Positions 1 to 9,960 of a stretch of 64,000 nucleotides of DNA are shown here, piece after piece. Both the position numbers and the translations under genes were made by a program. Source of the stretch: Arthrobacter sp. M4 (GTDB lineage: Bacteria; Actinomycetota; Actinomycetes; Actinomycetales; Micrococcaceae). The DNA lies in contig NZ_JAIWYX010000009.1 of the NCBI RefSeq assembly GCF_020251205.1, forward strand, positions 1 to 64,000, read 5' to 3'. The first letter of the stretch is position 1; the number at the start of each line of letters is the position of its first letter. The notes beneath the pieces are model-generated. The model searched no databases and was not told the origin of the DNA. It worked only from the letters and a program-made list of their open reading frames with translations.

Positions 1-671
1 CGGCCGAACGCGACGACATCGAAGCCGCCGCCCTGTACGAACTGCTCGAAACCCAGGTAGCCCCCCGGTTCTACGGCAGCACTGTTTCGCAGAGCGCGGG
101 TGCTGCGGGGCCGTCACAGTCCGTCCAGGAATCCGTGCCTACCCACTGGGTGTCCATGATCAAGCACACCCTTTCCCACCTCGGCCCGGCAGTCTCTGCC
201 GAACGCATGCTGAAGGACTACGTGGGTATCTTGTACAGCCCCGCGGCAGTGTCCGGACGGCAGGCGAGCGAGGAATCGTTCAAGGTGGCCAAGGAGCTGG
301 CGGCATGGGCTTCCAAGGTCCGCGAGGCCTGGCCCGAGCTGCTGGTGGAGCACGTGGACTCCGTGGGTGTCTCCGAGGAACCCCAGGTGGGCGACTCCCT
401 GCAGGTCAACGCCTACGTCGCCCTGCACACCCTCACCCCGGAGGACGTCACGGTGGAAGTTGCCTACGGCAAGGCCCAGGACGGTGACGAGCTCGAGAAC
501 GTTGAGCTGGTGGAGCTCTCGGAAACAGAAGACTTGGATAACGGGCGCTTCCTGTTTACCGGATCGATCGTGATCGACCGCCCGGGCTCCTTCGGCTACA
601 CCGTCCGGGTGTTCCCGAAGCATCCCGCGCTGGCGACCAAAGCCGAACTAGGCCTCATCGTCAACGCCTAA
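1..671 (+). CDS. glgP: Glycogen/alpha-glucan phosphorylase, C-terminal part (5' truncated by window)
   Basis: This is the C-terminal 222 residues of a GT35 alpha-glucan phosphorylase, which releases glucose-1-phosphate from glycogen in the cytoplasm. The frame is open from base 3 and ends with TAA at 669-671. Near the edge the sequence reads RDDIEAAALYELLETQVAP, followed by PTHWVSMIKHTL and AERMLKDYVGILY, which are typical of the C-terminal helical region of the actinobacterial, maltodextrin-type phosphorylases. The catalytic core and the pyridoxal-phosphate lysine lie upstream of the window. A strong hairpin follows the stop, and glgC follows on the same strand 88 bases later, so degradation and synthesis of glycogen sit side by side. 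Identification is by recognition of the family's C-terminal pattern; no alternative family fits. Confidence 0.85.
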   Translation, partial: AERDDIEAAALYELLETQVAPRFYGSTVSQSAGAAGPSQSVQESVPTHWVSMIKHTLSHLGPAVSAERMLKDYVGILYSPAAVSGRQASEESFKVAKELAAWASKVREAWPELLVEHVDSVGVSEEPQVGDSLQVNAYVALHTLTPEDVTVEVAYGKAQDGDELENVELVELSETEDLDNGRFLFTGSIVIDRPGSFGYTVRVFPKHPALATKAELGLIVNA

Positions 672-676
672 AAGCC

Positions 677-712
677 AGCCGCCCCCGTTGGGCCCCTCTG
701 GCGGGGGCGGCT
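677..712 (+). terminator. Hairpin terminator after glgP
   Basis: An 11-base perfect inverted repeat, AGCCGCCCCCG (677-687) and CGGGGGCGGCT (702-712), encloses a 14-base loop five bases after the glgP stop. Only a short T/C tract follows, so intrinsic termination may be incomplete and some readthrough into glgC is possible. Confidence 0.7.
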
Positions 713-759
713 TCCAATCCGTGCATACTGTCTAGCAACGCCAACACGAGGAAGTGAGG

Positions 760-2100
760 ATGGCCGTGAAGAAGAAGAAGAAGGTTTTGGCGATAGTCCT
801 GGCCGGCGGAGAAGGGAAGCGGCTGATGCCGCTCACCGGAGACCGCGCAAAACCCGCGGTACCGTTCGCGGGAGGCTACCGGCTCATTGATTTCGCCTTG
901 TCCAACCTGACCAATTCCGGCTTCTGGCAGATCGTCGTCCTCACGCAATACAAATCACACAGCCTGGACCGCCACATCTCGGAAACCTGGCGGATGTCTG
1001 CCCAGTTGGGCAACTACGTCGCGTCGGTGCCTGCCCAGCAAAGGGTCAGCAAGAGCTGGTTCCTGGGCAGCGCTAACGCGATTTACCAGTCGCTCAACCT
1101 GATCCATGACGCCCAACCCGATATCGTCGTCGTTGTTGGGGCCGACCACGTTTACCGCATGGACTTCGAGCAAATGGTGGCCAGCCACGTTGCGTCCGGC
1201 GCCAAGGCGACGGTGGCCGGAGTCCGGCAACCGCTATCAATGGCCCACCAGTTTGGCGTCATCGAAGTTGAGCAAGCAGACCCCGCGGGAAGCGCCTCAG
1301 GGAACGGCACAAGCAGGATCGCCGCCTTTGTGGAGAAACCGCCCACAACCCGGGGCCTGGCCGACGATCCCCAGCAATTCCTGGCGTCCATGGGGAACTA
1401 CGTCTTCGACGCCGACGCGCTGGAAGCAGCCCTGGAGCGCGACGCCCTGCGCGGGGACACCAAGCATGACATGGGCGGCGACATCATTCCCTACTTCGTG
1501 GACCGTGGCGAGGCCTTTGTCTACGACTTCACCAGTAACGACGTCCCGGGTGGCACTGAACGGGACCGCAACTACTGGCGTGACGTAGGCACCATCGAAT
1601 CGTACTTCGAAGCGCATATGGACCTGATCTCGCCAACGCCGATCTTCAACCTCTACAACTCCGAGTGGCCCATCTACACCCGGCAGAGTGCGTCCCCGCC
1701 AGCCAAGATGGTCCGCGGCGTGAACGGGGCTGTGGGCACGGCAGTGGATTCGGTAGTGTCCAGCGGTGTCATTGTCTCCGGCGGGTTCGTGGAGAACTCC
1801 GTTTTGTCCCACGACGTCTTCATCGCAAGCGGCGCCCGGGTCACCGATTCGGTTCTGCTGGACAACGTCAGGGTGGGGGAGGGCGCCATCGTGAGGCGCG
1901 CAATCCTGGACAAGAATGTCTCCGTTCCACCCGGGGCCACTATTGGCCTTGACCCGGACCATGATCGGCGGCGCGGCTTCGCTGTCACGGACTCCGGAAT
2001 TACGGTGTTGAGCAAGGGCCAATTCATACCGCCCGCGGACCGACACGACCGGGAATTCGCGCGCTTGGCGTTGGGTGCGCCCGAATCTGTCAATGTGTAG
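760..2100 (+). CDS. glgC: Glucose-1-phosphate adenylyltransferase (ADP-glucose pyrophosphorylase)
   Basis: GlgC makes ADP-glucose from ATP and glucose-1-phosphate, the committed step of bacterial glycogen synthesis. The protein (446 residues from ATG 760) opens with a basic stretch and the nucleotidyltransferase signature [13 protein letters not shown] (about residues 13-25), then [20 protein letters not shown]. The active-site region [11 protein letters not shown] and the substrate-binding VEKP motif follow. The C-terminal third is a left-handed beta-helix-like region ([20 protein letters not shown]). Length is close to other bacterial GlgC (about 410-470). I chose ATG 760 because GAGGA at 748-752 is spaced 7 bases from it; the GTG at 754 would be too close. 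It lies downstream of glgP on the same strand, with the next gene converging from the other side. Confidence 0.95.
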   Translation: MAVKKKKKVLAIVLAGGEGKRLMPLTGDRAKPAVPFAGGYRLIDFALSNLTNSGFWQIVVLTQYKSHSLDRHISETWRMSAQLGNYVASVPAQQRVSKSWFLGSANAIYQSLNLIHDAQPDIVVVVGADHVYRMDFEQMVASHVASGAKATVAGVRQPLSMAHQFGVIEVEQADPAGSASGNGTSRIAAFVEKPPTTRGLADDPQQFLASMGNYVFDADALEAALERDALRGDTKHDMGGDIIPYFVDRGEAFVYDFTSNDVPGGTERDRNYWRDVGTIESYFEAHMDLISPTPIFNLYNSEWPIYTRQSASPPAKMVRGVNGAVGTAVDSVVSSGVIVSGGFVENSVLSHDVFIASGARVTDSVLLDNVRVGEGAIVRRAILDKNVSVPPGATIGLDPDHDRRRGFAVTDSGITVLSKGQFIPPADRHDREFARLALGAPESVNV

Positions 2101-2123
2101 CGGTCCAGGCCCCGAGGCAACTG

Positions 2124-2167
2124 AATTCCTCGCGACTAAATTCCTTGCGGCTTAATTCATTGCGGCG
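2124..2167. repeat. 15-bp tandem repeat, three units
   Basis: Three consecutive units AATTCCTCGCGACTA (2124-2138), AATTCCTTGCGGCTT (2139-2153) and AATTCATTGCGGCG (2154-2167) lie between glgC and the converging LacI gene. The units are AT-richer than their surroundings. The last unit runs into the terminator hairpin. No function can be read from it. Confidence 0.6.
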
Positions 2168-2201
2168 CCGGCGGTTCACGGATTCGTGGCCGCCGGCGCC
2201 G
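2163..2201. terminator. Bidirectional hairpin terminator between glgC and lacI-type gene
   Basis: Perfect 12-base inverted repeat CGGCGCCGGCGG (2163-2174) / CCGCCGGCGCCG (2190-2201) with a 15-base loop. It overlaps the 3' end of the converging LacI-family gene (stop at 2176) and could terminate transcription from both sides. There is no long T-tract on either side. Confidence 0.6.
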
Positions 2202-3174
2202 TCGTTGTGCGGACAACCAAGTGCGGCGTCCGGATAACGTGCGACGGCGGCTGCTCGCCTTCCAGCCGTCCAACGGCGACGTCGACGGCGGCCTCCGCCA
2301 GTAGCGGCGCGTCCTGGCTTACCGACGTGAGTTGAACGTAACTCAGCCTGGCGAATTGGCTGTCGTCGTAGCCGACTACGGATACGTCTGCTGGTACGCG
2401 CAGTCCCGCTGCCCGCAGGCCTTCCATAACGCCCAAGGCGGTCCGGTCATTAAAGGCGACCACCGCCGTCGGGCATTCCGCCCTCAATAGTTCACAGGCG
2501 CGCAGGCCGTCCTCTTCATAAGGTCCGCCTGGGATGACCCGCGGCTCAAGGCCCCTGCGTTCCATCTCCCTGTTGAATTCCGCGCGGCGGGGAGCGGCAG
2601 AAACGGCGGTGCCGCCGTCGACATGCACGATCTTTTGGTGCCCCAAAGCGGCGAGGTGCTCGACGGCGAGCCTTATGCCTGCGTGGTCGTCGCTGCTGAC
2701 CGAGTCCACAGCTTGGCCGACGTCGTCGCGCAGCAGGCTCACCACCGGGACACGCCTAGCGTAACCGGTCAGTTCGTCTTCCTTCAGGGTGGGCGAAATC
2801 AGGATGAGCGCCTCGCAGCCGAGATCCAGGAGCGATTGCACACCGCTGGCCTCTGACCTTCCACTGGTTACGGCGCTGAGGGCGATGTCATAGCCCCGAC
2901 TTTCAGCCCCTCCGTAGGCGGCATCCACCAGTTCCGCATGGAAGGGGTGTGAGATGGAGAAGCTGACCCCCAGGAGCTTGGTGCGCGAGCTTCGGAGCAA
3001 CCGCGCCCTGCTGTCCGGCCGGTAGCCGAGCTGCTCCGCGGCCTCCAGGACTTTCTGTCGCGTGGATTCCGAGGCCCCCGGTGCGCCGCGCATCACGATG
3101 GACACCAGTGCACGGGACACTCCGGCTGCCGCTGCCACGTCCATCAGGGTGGGGCGGCGATGCTGTTCGGCCAT
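2176..3174 (-). CDS. LacI-family transcriptional regulator
   Basis: A 332-residue LacI/GalR-type repressor. Residues 9-40 hold the helix-turn-helix and hinge start (TLMDVAAAAGVSRALVSIVM). The rest is a periplasmic-binding-protein-like effector domain, with VSSDDHAGIRLAVEHL, TAVVAFNDRTALGVMEGLRAAG and VPADVSVVGYDDS in the usual order. The start is ATG at 3172-3174 behind a GGGAGG ribosome site. It diverges from the Gfo/Idh/MocA-TIM-barrel-ABC operon starting at 3301, and the 126-base gap carries two identical palindrome-like boxes with a CG centre, as expected for a LacI operator. It very likely represses that operon and itself until a sugar-type inducer binds. The effector cannot be read from the sequence. 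Confidence 0.92.
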   Translation of the reverse strand: MAEQHRRPTLMDVAAAAGVSRALVSIVMRGAPGASESTRQKVLEAAEQLGYRPDSRARLLRSSRTKLLGVSFSISHPFHAELVDAAYGGAESRGYDIALSAVTSGRSEASGVQSLLDLGCEALILISPTLKEDELTGYARRVPVVSLLRDDVGQAVDSVSSDDHAGIRLAVEHLAALGHQKIVHVDGGTAVSAAPRRAEFNREMERRGLEPRVIPGGPYEEDGLRACELLRAECPTAVVAFNDRTALGVMEGLRAAGLRVPADVSVVGYDDSQFARLSYVQLTSVSQDAPLLAEAAVDVAVGRLEGEQPPSHVIRTPHLVVRTTTAPAATNP

Positions 3175-3209
3175 GGTCCTCCCTCAAGTAGCTCCAAGAA
3201 ATCAGTGTA

Positions 3210-3223
3210 TAGAACGATCTAGA
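3210..3223. promoter_or_regulatory. Candidate LacI operator, copy 1
   Basis: TAGAACGATCTAGA. The core TAGAAC/GATCTA is an inverted repeat (10 of 12 positions) with the CG centre typical of LacI-family operators. An identical 14-mer lies at 3258-3271, with centres 48 bases apart, in the divergent gap between the LacI gene and its presumed target operon. Confidence 0.65.
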
Positions 3224-3257
3224 CTACGAGCCTTAGGCATGCCAATATTGGGGTGAC

Positions 3258-3271
3258 TAGAACGATCTAGA
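3258..3271. promoter_or_regulatory. Candidate LacI operator, copy 2
   Basis: Identical 14-base copy (TAGAACGATCTAGA) of the box at 3210-3223. It lies 30 bases upstream of the ATG at 3301. Two boxes 48 bases apart would allow cooperative binding or looping by a LacI dimer or tetramer, which is inference. Confidence 0.65.
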
Positions 3272-3300
3272 TTCCCCAATCCACTGCCCAAGGAGCAACT

Positions 3301-4436
<1,136 letters not shown>

Positions 4437-4440
<4 letters not shown>

Positions 4441-5228
4441 GCTTCCGCCTGGCCGTCTGTGCGGAGATGGTCTACGGAGAATTGCCTCTTGTTGAGCGGG
4501 TGCGCCGAATTCACGAACAGGGTTTCGAGGTGGAGCTTTGGGGTACGCGGGGGCGCGACATAGCCTCCCTTGCTGCCTCGGGGGCCCGTTTTTCCTCCAT
4601 GAGTGGGTACTTCGGCGGCAGCCTCATCGATCCCGACAATGCGCACGAAGTTGTGGCCTCCGCTGAGAAGCTCATCCCGACGGCGCTCGAGCTGGGCGTG
4701 GAGCGGATGGTGGTTCACCCGGCGGAGTTGGGCGAGGGGGGCAGGGCTGTCACGCCCCGGCGCCGGTCAACGGGGACCATGTGGCTCACGGGACTGCGCA
4801 CCCTGGAGCAGCTCGGGGCGTTGGGGGAGAGGCATGGAGTGACCTTTGCGCTGGAGAACTTGAACACGGTCCTGGATCACCCGGGCATTCCGTTGGCGAG
4901 GGCCAAGGACACCCTGGCCCTGGTGTCCGCCGTTGATCATCCGAATGTGAGGATGATGCTGGATCTCTATCACGCGCAGCTGGGGGAGGGGAACCTCATC
5001 GAGCTCTGCCGGGCTGCGATGCCGTGGATTGGTGAAATCCAGGTGGCTGACGTGCCCGGACGCTTCGAACCCGGCACTGGGGAGATCAACTATTCGGCCG
5101 TTGCAGCAGCGTTGGAAAGTGCTGGATATTCCGGTGTTATCGGGATGGAGGCCGAGGCATCTGGAGGAGCTGGCGTTCAGGCCGGCGATCGTGCCCTGAG
5201 TGCCTTCAGGGCGGCCTTCGCGGACTGA
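4437..5228 (+). CDS. Hydroxypyruvate isomerase-like TIM-barrel protein (Hyi family)
   Basis: A 263-residue sugar-phosphate isomerase/epimerase-type TIM barrel, resembling hydroxypyruvate isomerase and 2-keto-sugar isomerases. Likely metal ligands are visible: E140 (ALENLN), D176 with H179 (LDLYHAQ), Q202 and E238/E240 (GMEAEA). The block VADVPGRFEPGTGEINY (about 203-219) is a hallmark of the Hyi branch. Its ATG overlaps the stop of the preceding dehydrogenase by 4 bases, so the two are probably translationally coupled. The pairing suggests that a keto sugar made by the dehydrogenase is isomerised or epimerised here, which is inference. The real substrate may not be hydroxypyruvate, since no glyoxylate carboligase is nearby. 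Confidence 0.82.
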
Positions 5229-5285
5229 AATCAGCGGTCCGAATTCGGCCATTTCGTCATTACATACTAATGTCAGGACAAAGTA

Positions 5286-5314
5286 TTGACATGCGTGATT
5301 TAAGTCACGATGAT
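5286..5314 (+). promoter_or_regulatory. Promoter with embedded operator upstream of the ABC importer
   Basis: TTGACA (5286-5291), a 17-base spacer and GATGAT (5309-5314) form a good sigma-70-type promoter ahead of the binding-protein gene. An imperfect 16-base palindrome, CGTGATTTAAGTCACG (5294-5309, 14 of 16 matching), lies in the spacer and would block RNA polymerase if bound. It differs from the LacI boxes at 3210 and 3258, so another regulator may act here. ACAT/ATGT half-sites lie just upstream. Confidence 0.6.
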
Positions 5315-5378
5315 CTGAGTATTGGGAAATTCCGGTGCCCCGGAGAAGCGGGCCGGAAGCCTAAATCAAAGGAGATTG

Positions 5379-6377
5379 ATGGTGAAGAAGTTTTCCTGGC
5401 GTAAAGCGGCCTTGGTGGCAGCTGTTGTTCCGATGGTGGCCCTGAGCGCGTGTTCGGCGCAGGGAGGAAGGCCCACTGACTCGGGCAACGCGGCAGGCGG
5501 CGGCCAGGTGGCCAACACCCAGCGCATCAAGGTTGCCCTCATCACCCACGCTGCTGCAGGTGACACGTTCTGGGATATCGTCCGGAAGGGAGCCGAGGAA
5601 GCTGCGGCCAAAGACAACGTCGAACTGCTTTACACGAATGACCCCGAGGCCGGCCGCCAGGCACAGCTCGTCCAGCAGGCTATTGACCAGAAAGTCGATG
5701 GCATCGCGGTAACCCTGGCCACGCCGGACGCCCTCAAAGACGTCCTGAAGAAGGCATCCGACGCTGGGATCCCCGTAGTGAGCCTCAATGCCGGGGAGGA
5801 TGTCTCGGCCAAGCTTGGAGCTTTCACCCACTTCGGCTCGAACGAAAAGCTCGCGGGTGAGGCCGTGGGTGCCAAACTGGCTGAGCAGGGCTTCAAGCAC
5901 CCGATCTGCGTGATCCAGCAGCAGGGACACGTGGGACTTGAAAACCGCTGTGGCGGCGTCAAGGCCAAAGTGCCCGGCTCGGAGACCCTTTACGTTGACG
6001 GCAAGGACATGACCTCGGTGCAGTCCACCGCAACGGCGAAGCTCCAGGCCTCCAAGGACGCCGATGTCATCATCGGCCTGGGTGCCCCGATCACCCTCAC
6101 CCTGCTGAAGTCCGTCAAGGACGCAGGGAGTTCGTCCAAGGTGGCCAGCTTCGACTTGAACGCAGAGTTGGCCCAGAAGATTGTTGACGGTTCCGTCATC
6201 TTTACCGTCGACCAGCAGCCTTGGCTCCAGGGCTATATGTCCGTGGACGCGCTCTGGCAGAGCAAGCGCGGAGGCTTCAAGCTTGGCGGCGGCCAGCCTG
6301 TCCTGACCGGTCCGACAATTGTCGACAAGAACAACGCCAACGACGTCCTCAAGTTCGCCCAGCAGGGCGTCCGCTAG
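5379..6377 (+). CDS. Sugar ABC transporter substrate-binding lipoprotein (ribose/inositol type)
   Basis: A 332-residue periplasmic-binding-protein type 1 (RbsB-like) lipoprotein that captures a sugar or polyol outside the membrane. It has a basic N-terminus (MVKKFSWRKA), a hydrophobic stretch and the lipobox LSAC at about residues 19-22. Next come KVALITHAAAGDTFWDIVRKGAE and IDQKVDGIAVTLATPDALK, both typical of the RbsB fold. The start at ATG 5379 is chosen because AAAGGAG (5368-5374) lies just upstream and the signal peptide begins there; GTG 5382 is an alternative. It is followed by the permease after 29 bases and the ATPase, the classic order for a CUT2-type importer. It may have its own promoter at 5286-5314 as well as readthrough from the genes upstream. 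Confidence 0.9.
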   Translation: MVKKFSWRKAALVAAVVPMVALSACSAQGGRPTDSGNAAGGGQVANTQRIKVALITHAAAGDTFWDIVRKGAEEAAAKDNVELLYTNDPEAGRQAQLVQQAIDQKVDGIAVTLATPDALKDVLKKASDAGIPVVSLNAGEDVSAKLGAFTHFGSNEKLAGEAVGAKLAEQGFKHPICVIQQQGHVGLENRCGGVKAKVPGSETLYVDGKDMTSVQSTATAKLQASKDADVIIGLGAPITLTLLKSVKDAGSSSKVASFDLNAELAQKIVDGSVIFTVDQQPWLQGYMSVDALWQSKRGGFKLGGGQPVLTGPTIVDKNNANDVLKFAQQGVR

Positions 6378-6406
6378 GACGCAGGCCATCCAGGTTGGAG
6401 TTTTCC

Positions 6407-7456
6407 ATGACGCATACAGCAACTGCACCCGCCTCAACGGCGTTGGATGAACGGATCGGACGGCGTAGCCCGTTCCAGAAGCTCCTGGGCCGCCCCGAAG
6501 TGGGCGCGCTCGTTGGAGCGGTGGTCCTCTTTCTATTCTTTTCCCTTGTTTCCGCCACTTTCCTCCAGCCCAACGCCTTCGCGACCGTCCTGTACGGATC
6601 CTCCACGATCGGCATCATGGCTGTGGGAGTGTCGCTATTGATGATTGGCGGCGAGTTCGACCTCTCCACCGGTGTTGCCGTGATCTCCTCGGCCCTGACG
6701 GCATCGCTGACGGCATGGTATTTCTCGCTGAACGCCTGGGTCGGCGTCGCGCTGGCCCTGGTGGTTTCACTGGGCATTGGCTTCATCAACGGTTGGATCC
6801 TGGTCAAGACCAAGCTCCCGAGCTTCATCGTGACCCTGGCAACCTTCCTAATGCTGACCGGCCTCAACCTGGCACTGACCCGCCTCATTGGCGGAAGCGT
6901 TTCGTCGCCATCCATCGCCAGGCTTGACGGTTTCGATTCAGCCCGTGCGGTGTTCGCCTCCTCGGTGAGCATCGGCGGCGTCGAGGTCAAGATCACCGTG
7001 TTCTTCTGGGTTCTGCTCGTTGCCATAGCCTCCTGGATTTTGTTGCGGACACGGGTGGGTAACTGGATTTTCGCTGTGGGCGGTGACGCCAATGCTGCGC
7101 GTGCGGTGGGTGTTCCGGTGACAAAGACCAAGATCGGTTTGTTTATGGCTGTGGGCTTCTGTGGCTGGATCTTGGGCATGCACAACCTATTCGCCTTCGA
7201 CGCCGTGCAGTCCGGTGAAGGTGTGGGCAATGAGTTCCTGTACATCATCGCGGCGGTGATCGGCGGCTGCCTGCTGACGGGTGGTTACGGTTCGGCCGTG
7301 GGTGGCGCGATTGGTGCGTTCATCTTTGGGATGGCGAACAAGGGCATCGTGTATGCGCAGTGGAATCCGGACTGGTTCAAGTTCTTCCTGGGCCTGATGC
7401 TGCTGCTGGCCACCATCGTGAATCTGATCGTCAAGCGGCGCGCGGAACTGAAATAG
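6407..7456 (+). CDS. Sugar ABC transporter permease (RbsC-like)
   Basis: A 349-residue integral membrane protein of the branched RbsC/XylH permease family (CUT2), forming the channel of the importer encoded with its neighbours. About eight to ten hydrophobic segments are visible, starting with [17 protein letters not shown]. Family blocks include [18 protein letters not shown], which resembles the conserved GGIDLSVG element, and [19 protein letters not shown] near the end. I chose ATG 6407, with GGTTGGAG six bases upstream. One permease gene is enough in this class, where it works as a homodimer. The stop is 7 bases before the ATPase start. Confidence 0.9.
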   Translation: MTHTATAPASTALDERIGRRSPFQKLLGRPEVGALVGAVVLFLFFSLVSATFLQPNAFATVLYGSSTIGIMAVGVSLLMIGGEFDLSTGVAVISSALTASLTAWYFSLNAWVGVALALVVSLGIGFINGWILVKTKLPSFIVTLATFLMLTGLNLALTRLIGGSVSSPSIARLDGFDSARAVFASSVSIGGVEVKITVFFWVLLVAIASWILLRTRVGNWIFAVGGDANAARAVGVPVTKTKIGLFMAVGFCGWILGMHNLFAFDAVQSGEGVGNEFLYIIAAVIGGCLLTGGYGSAVGGAIGAFIFGMANKGIVYAQWNPDWFKFFLGLMLLLATIVNLIVKRRAELK

Positions 7457-7463
7457 GGGACTG

Positions 7464-8399
7464 ATGATCATGAATGCTCAACAAATAGACCAGCAGACCT
7501 TGCTGAAGGATGAGAAGGATCCGCTGACTCACACCCCGGTGCACCTGCTGTCGCTGGAGAACGTGGGGAAGCATTACGGGAACATCATCGCGTTGCGGGA
7601 TGTAACCATGGCGGTGGATAACGGCCGGGTGACCTGCGTGCTGGGGGACAATGGCGCGGGCAAGTCCACGCTTATCAAAATCATCGCGGGCCTGCACCAG
7701 CATGACGAGGGCACGTTCAGGATCATGGGCGAGGAGCGTAAGCTCTCCAGCCCGCGCGAGGCCCTGGACTCGGGGATCGCGGCGGTGTACCAGGACCTGG
7801 CGGTGGTGTCCTTGATGCCAATCTGGCGGAACTTCTTCCTCGGTTCGGAACTGACCACCGGGGCCGGCCCGTTCAAGCGCATGGACGTGGCCCGGATGAA
7901 GGAGATCACCAAGAAGGAACTGGCGGACATGGGTATCGACCTGCGCGACGTAGAGCAGCCCATCGGGCAGCTTTCCGGCGGTGAGCGCCAGTGCGTGGCG
8001 ATCGCCCGTGCGGTGTACTTCGGCGCGAAGGTGCTGATCCTGGACGAGCCCACGGCTGCGCTGGGCGTGAAGCAGTCCGGGGTGGTGCTGCGGTACATCC
8101 TGCAGGCCCGCGACCGCGGCTTGGGGGTCATCTTCATCACGCACAACCCGCACCACGCCTTCCCAGTGGGGGACAGGTTCCTGCTGCTCAAACGCGGCCG
8201 CTCGATCGGCTACTACGAGAAGAAGGACATCACGCTCGAGGAACTCACCGCGCAGATGGCCGGCGGCGCCGAACTGGCCGAACTTGCCCACGAACTCGAA
8301 CAACTCGGCGGTCACGCGGAAGCCCTCAATGAAGTCAAAACCGAGGCCGCGGCCGTGGCTGAAGTCGCTCCGGAGGACACCACGGTGGTCCGCGACTAG
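7464..8399 (+). CDS. Sugar ABC transporter ATP-binding protein (single-domain CUT2 ATPase)
   Basis: A 311-residue ATPase that powers the importer. Walker [10 protein letters not shown] is at residues 61-69, the signature LSGGERQ at 170-176, Walker B LILDEP at 191-196 and the switch histidine in ITHNPHH near 227. It carries one nucleotide-binding domain plus an acidic, Ala/Glu-rich tail of about 60 residues. Many CUT2 ATPases (RbsA, MglA) have two fused domains; the single-domain form is common for actinobacterial inositol- and fructose-type systems. ATG 7464 and ATG 7470 are both possible after AGGGGA at 7455-7460; spacing slightly favours the latter. It forms a unit with the upstream binding protein and permease. 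Confidence 0.9.
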   Translation: MIMNAQQIDQQTLLKDEKDPLTHTPVHLLSLENVGKHYGNIIALRDVTMAVDNGRVTCVLGDNGAGKSTLIKIIAGLHQHDEGTFRIMGEERKLSSPREALDSGIAAVYQDLAVVSLMPIWRNFFLGSELTTGAGPFKRMDVARMKEITKKELADMGIDLRDVEQPIGQLSGGERQCVAIARAVYFGAKVLILDEPTAALGVKQSGVVLRYILQARDRGLGVIFITHNPHHAFPVGDRFLLLKRGRSIGYYEKKDITLEELTAQMAGGAELAELAHELEQLGGHAEALNEVKTEAAAVAEVAPEDTTVVRD

Positions 8400-8455
8400 A
8401 ACGCGCTGACCATCTTTGTCAGAGGATTCGCGAGTTGGCAGGAAAGAGGTACCGC

Positions 8456-9493
8456 ATGAAGGAAACAGTTCTCGGCCTGGTTGGTGTTGGGCGCATCGGC
8501 GTGATGCACGCCCGGAACATCGTGGCGCTCAACGATTCGCTGGGACGGGACGGCATCCACGTTCGACTCAAACTGACGGACGTCGCCGCGCAGCACGCTG
8601 CGGCTTTGGCCACAGACCTGGGCGCCGAGTTTGTGCCCACGGTGGACGGGCTGCTGGCCTCGGGAATCGACGGGCTGGTGATTGCCACCGGCACGGCCAC
8701 CCACCCGGAACTCATCACGAAGGGAGTCGACGCCGGACTGCCGGTCTTCTGCGAGAAGCCTGTTGCAGTTAATGTGCAGGAGTCCCTGCCGGTCCTCGAC
8801 TACATCAACGAGAAGGGCGGCACGGTGCAGATCGGGCACCAGAGGCGATTCGACGCCGGATACCTGGAAGCCAAGCGCGCCTACGACGCCGGAGAACTCG
8901 GCTGGATCCACTCATTGAGGGCGGTTACCTGCGACATGACCCCGCCGCCAGTGGAGTTCCTCGCAACGTCGGGCGGCCTCTTCCGCGACTGCTCGGTGCA
9001 CGACTTCGACATCCTGCGCTGGCTCACCGGCCGCGAGATCGTGGAGGTCTACGCCAAGGGCTCCAACAACGGTGACCCCGCCATAGGCGCCGTGGGCGAC
9101 GTCGACACGGCGCTTGCGGTGGTGACGTTCGACGACGGCACAGTAGGCACTGTGTCGGCCAGCCGCTACAACGGGGCCGGGCATGATGTCCGGTTGGAGC
9201 TGCAGGGCTCGGCGGGTTCCGTCATGGTGGGCATGGACGAGCAAATGGCCATGTCTTCCGCGGAACAGTTAGTGGAATTCCCCTCCGGAGATCCGCACAA
9301 GACGTTCGCGGAGCGCTTTGACCAGGCTTACCGATCGGAAATGGCAGCCTTCGTGGAAGTAGTGCTCGGCAACCGCAAGAACCCTTGCACGCCAGAGGAT
9401 GCGGTGGCGGCATCACGGGTCGCCGATGCCGCCCAGGAGTCGCTTGAAGCAGGCGCTCCGGTCCGGGTCGCCCTTCCCGCAGTCCGCTCCTAA
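8456..9493 (+). CDS. Gfo/Idh/MocA-family oxidoreductase, inositol 2-dehydrogenase-like
   Basis: A 345-residue NAD-dependent dehydrogenase. GVGRIG is at residues 10-15, CEKP at 99-102, QRRFDAGY next, and FRDCSVHDFDILRWL carries the Asp/His pair typical of myo-inositol 2-dehydrogenase relatives (IolG family). The start at ATG 8456 is preceded by GGAAAGAGG with 6-base spacing, which rules out the TTG at 8435. It is the last gene of the LacI-linked transporter operon, 56 bases after the ATPase. It probably acts on the imported polyol or sugar, but no iolC, iolD or iolE is present in the window, so a complete inositol pathway is not shown here. Confidence 0.88.
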   Translation: MKETVLGLVGVGRIGVMHARNIVALNDSLGRDGIHVRLKLTDVAAQHAAALATDLGAEFVPTVDGLLASGIDGLVIATGTATHPELITKGVDAGLPVFCEKPVAVNVQESLPVLDYINEKGGTVQIGHQRRFDAGYLEAKRAYDAGELGWIHSLRAVTCDMTPPPVEFLATSGGLFRDCSVHDFDILRWLTGREIVEVYAKGSNNGDPAIGAVGDVDTALAVVTFDDGTVGTVSASRYNGAGHDVRLELQGSAGSVMVGMDEQMAMSSAEQLVEFPSGDPHKTFAERFDQAYRSEMAAFVEVVLGNRKNPCTPEDAVAASRVADAAQESLEAGAPVRVALPAVRS

Positions 9494-9960
9494 TGTCCAG
9501 CGTGTCCAGGCCCTAGCGCAAAATGCCCAGGGCCTGGACCGCTGACAAGAGACCTTGCGGCCAGGGCTTGCCGATGTCTGGATTGGGCGTAGTCACGGAT
9601 GGTATTTGCCGCGATGCCCGCAGCAGCGGCATAGGCTGCAGCGGGTAGCATCGCGTTCGACTTTCCACGCTAGTCAGAAATTGCCGCCCGACTCGTATGC
9701 GCAAGCGTAAACCTGCATAAAGAGCCCCCCAAGATGTCACGGAAGAACACGAAACACGTGATGCCGCATTTTTGGTCAACGTTAATAACAAAAACCGTCG
9801 ATCAAATTGACAACCCTTTACTGGGAGTAGATTACTACTGGGCAGAGGCGGAATCAATGAAAATCCTGGCGATCCCTGCGGCCAGGGCGGAGCGCACCAA
9901 ACTGTGCGCCCGCCGCAGAGATCGCCACGGCGAGGCGTCAAATGAGTGACGAAGTGCCGG
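9494..9960. other. 467-base convergent gap, partly AT-rich
   Basis: No convincing gene. The stretch 9710-9870 is clearly AT-richer than its surroundings. It contains TTGACA at 9807-9812 followed by weak -10 candidates, and a 30-codon plus-strand reading frame, ATG 9857 to TGA 9949, beginning MKILAIPAARAER. This could be a residue of a deleted gene or a very small gene. The left edge holds the hairpin described separately. Confidence 0.4.
9504..9539. terminator. Hairpin after the inositol-dehydrogenase-like gene
   Basis: Perfect 11-base inverted repeat GTCCAGGCCCT (9504-9514) / AGGGCCTGGAC (9529-9539) with a 14-base loop, starting 11 bases after the stop at 9493. There is no T-tract. It probably ends the transporter operon transcript. 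Confidence 0.6.

Noticed and set aside
9491..9651. About 53-codon minus-strand frame (MLPAAAYAAAAGIAANT onward) in the convergent gap
   Set aside because: Its 3' half is the terminator hairpin read as Gly/Pro/His repeats, and no family is recognised.
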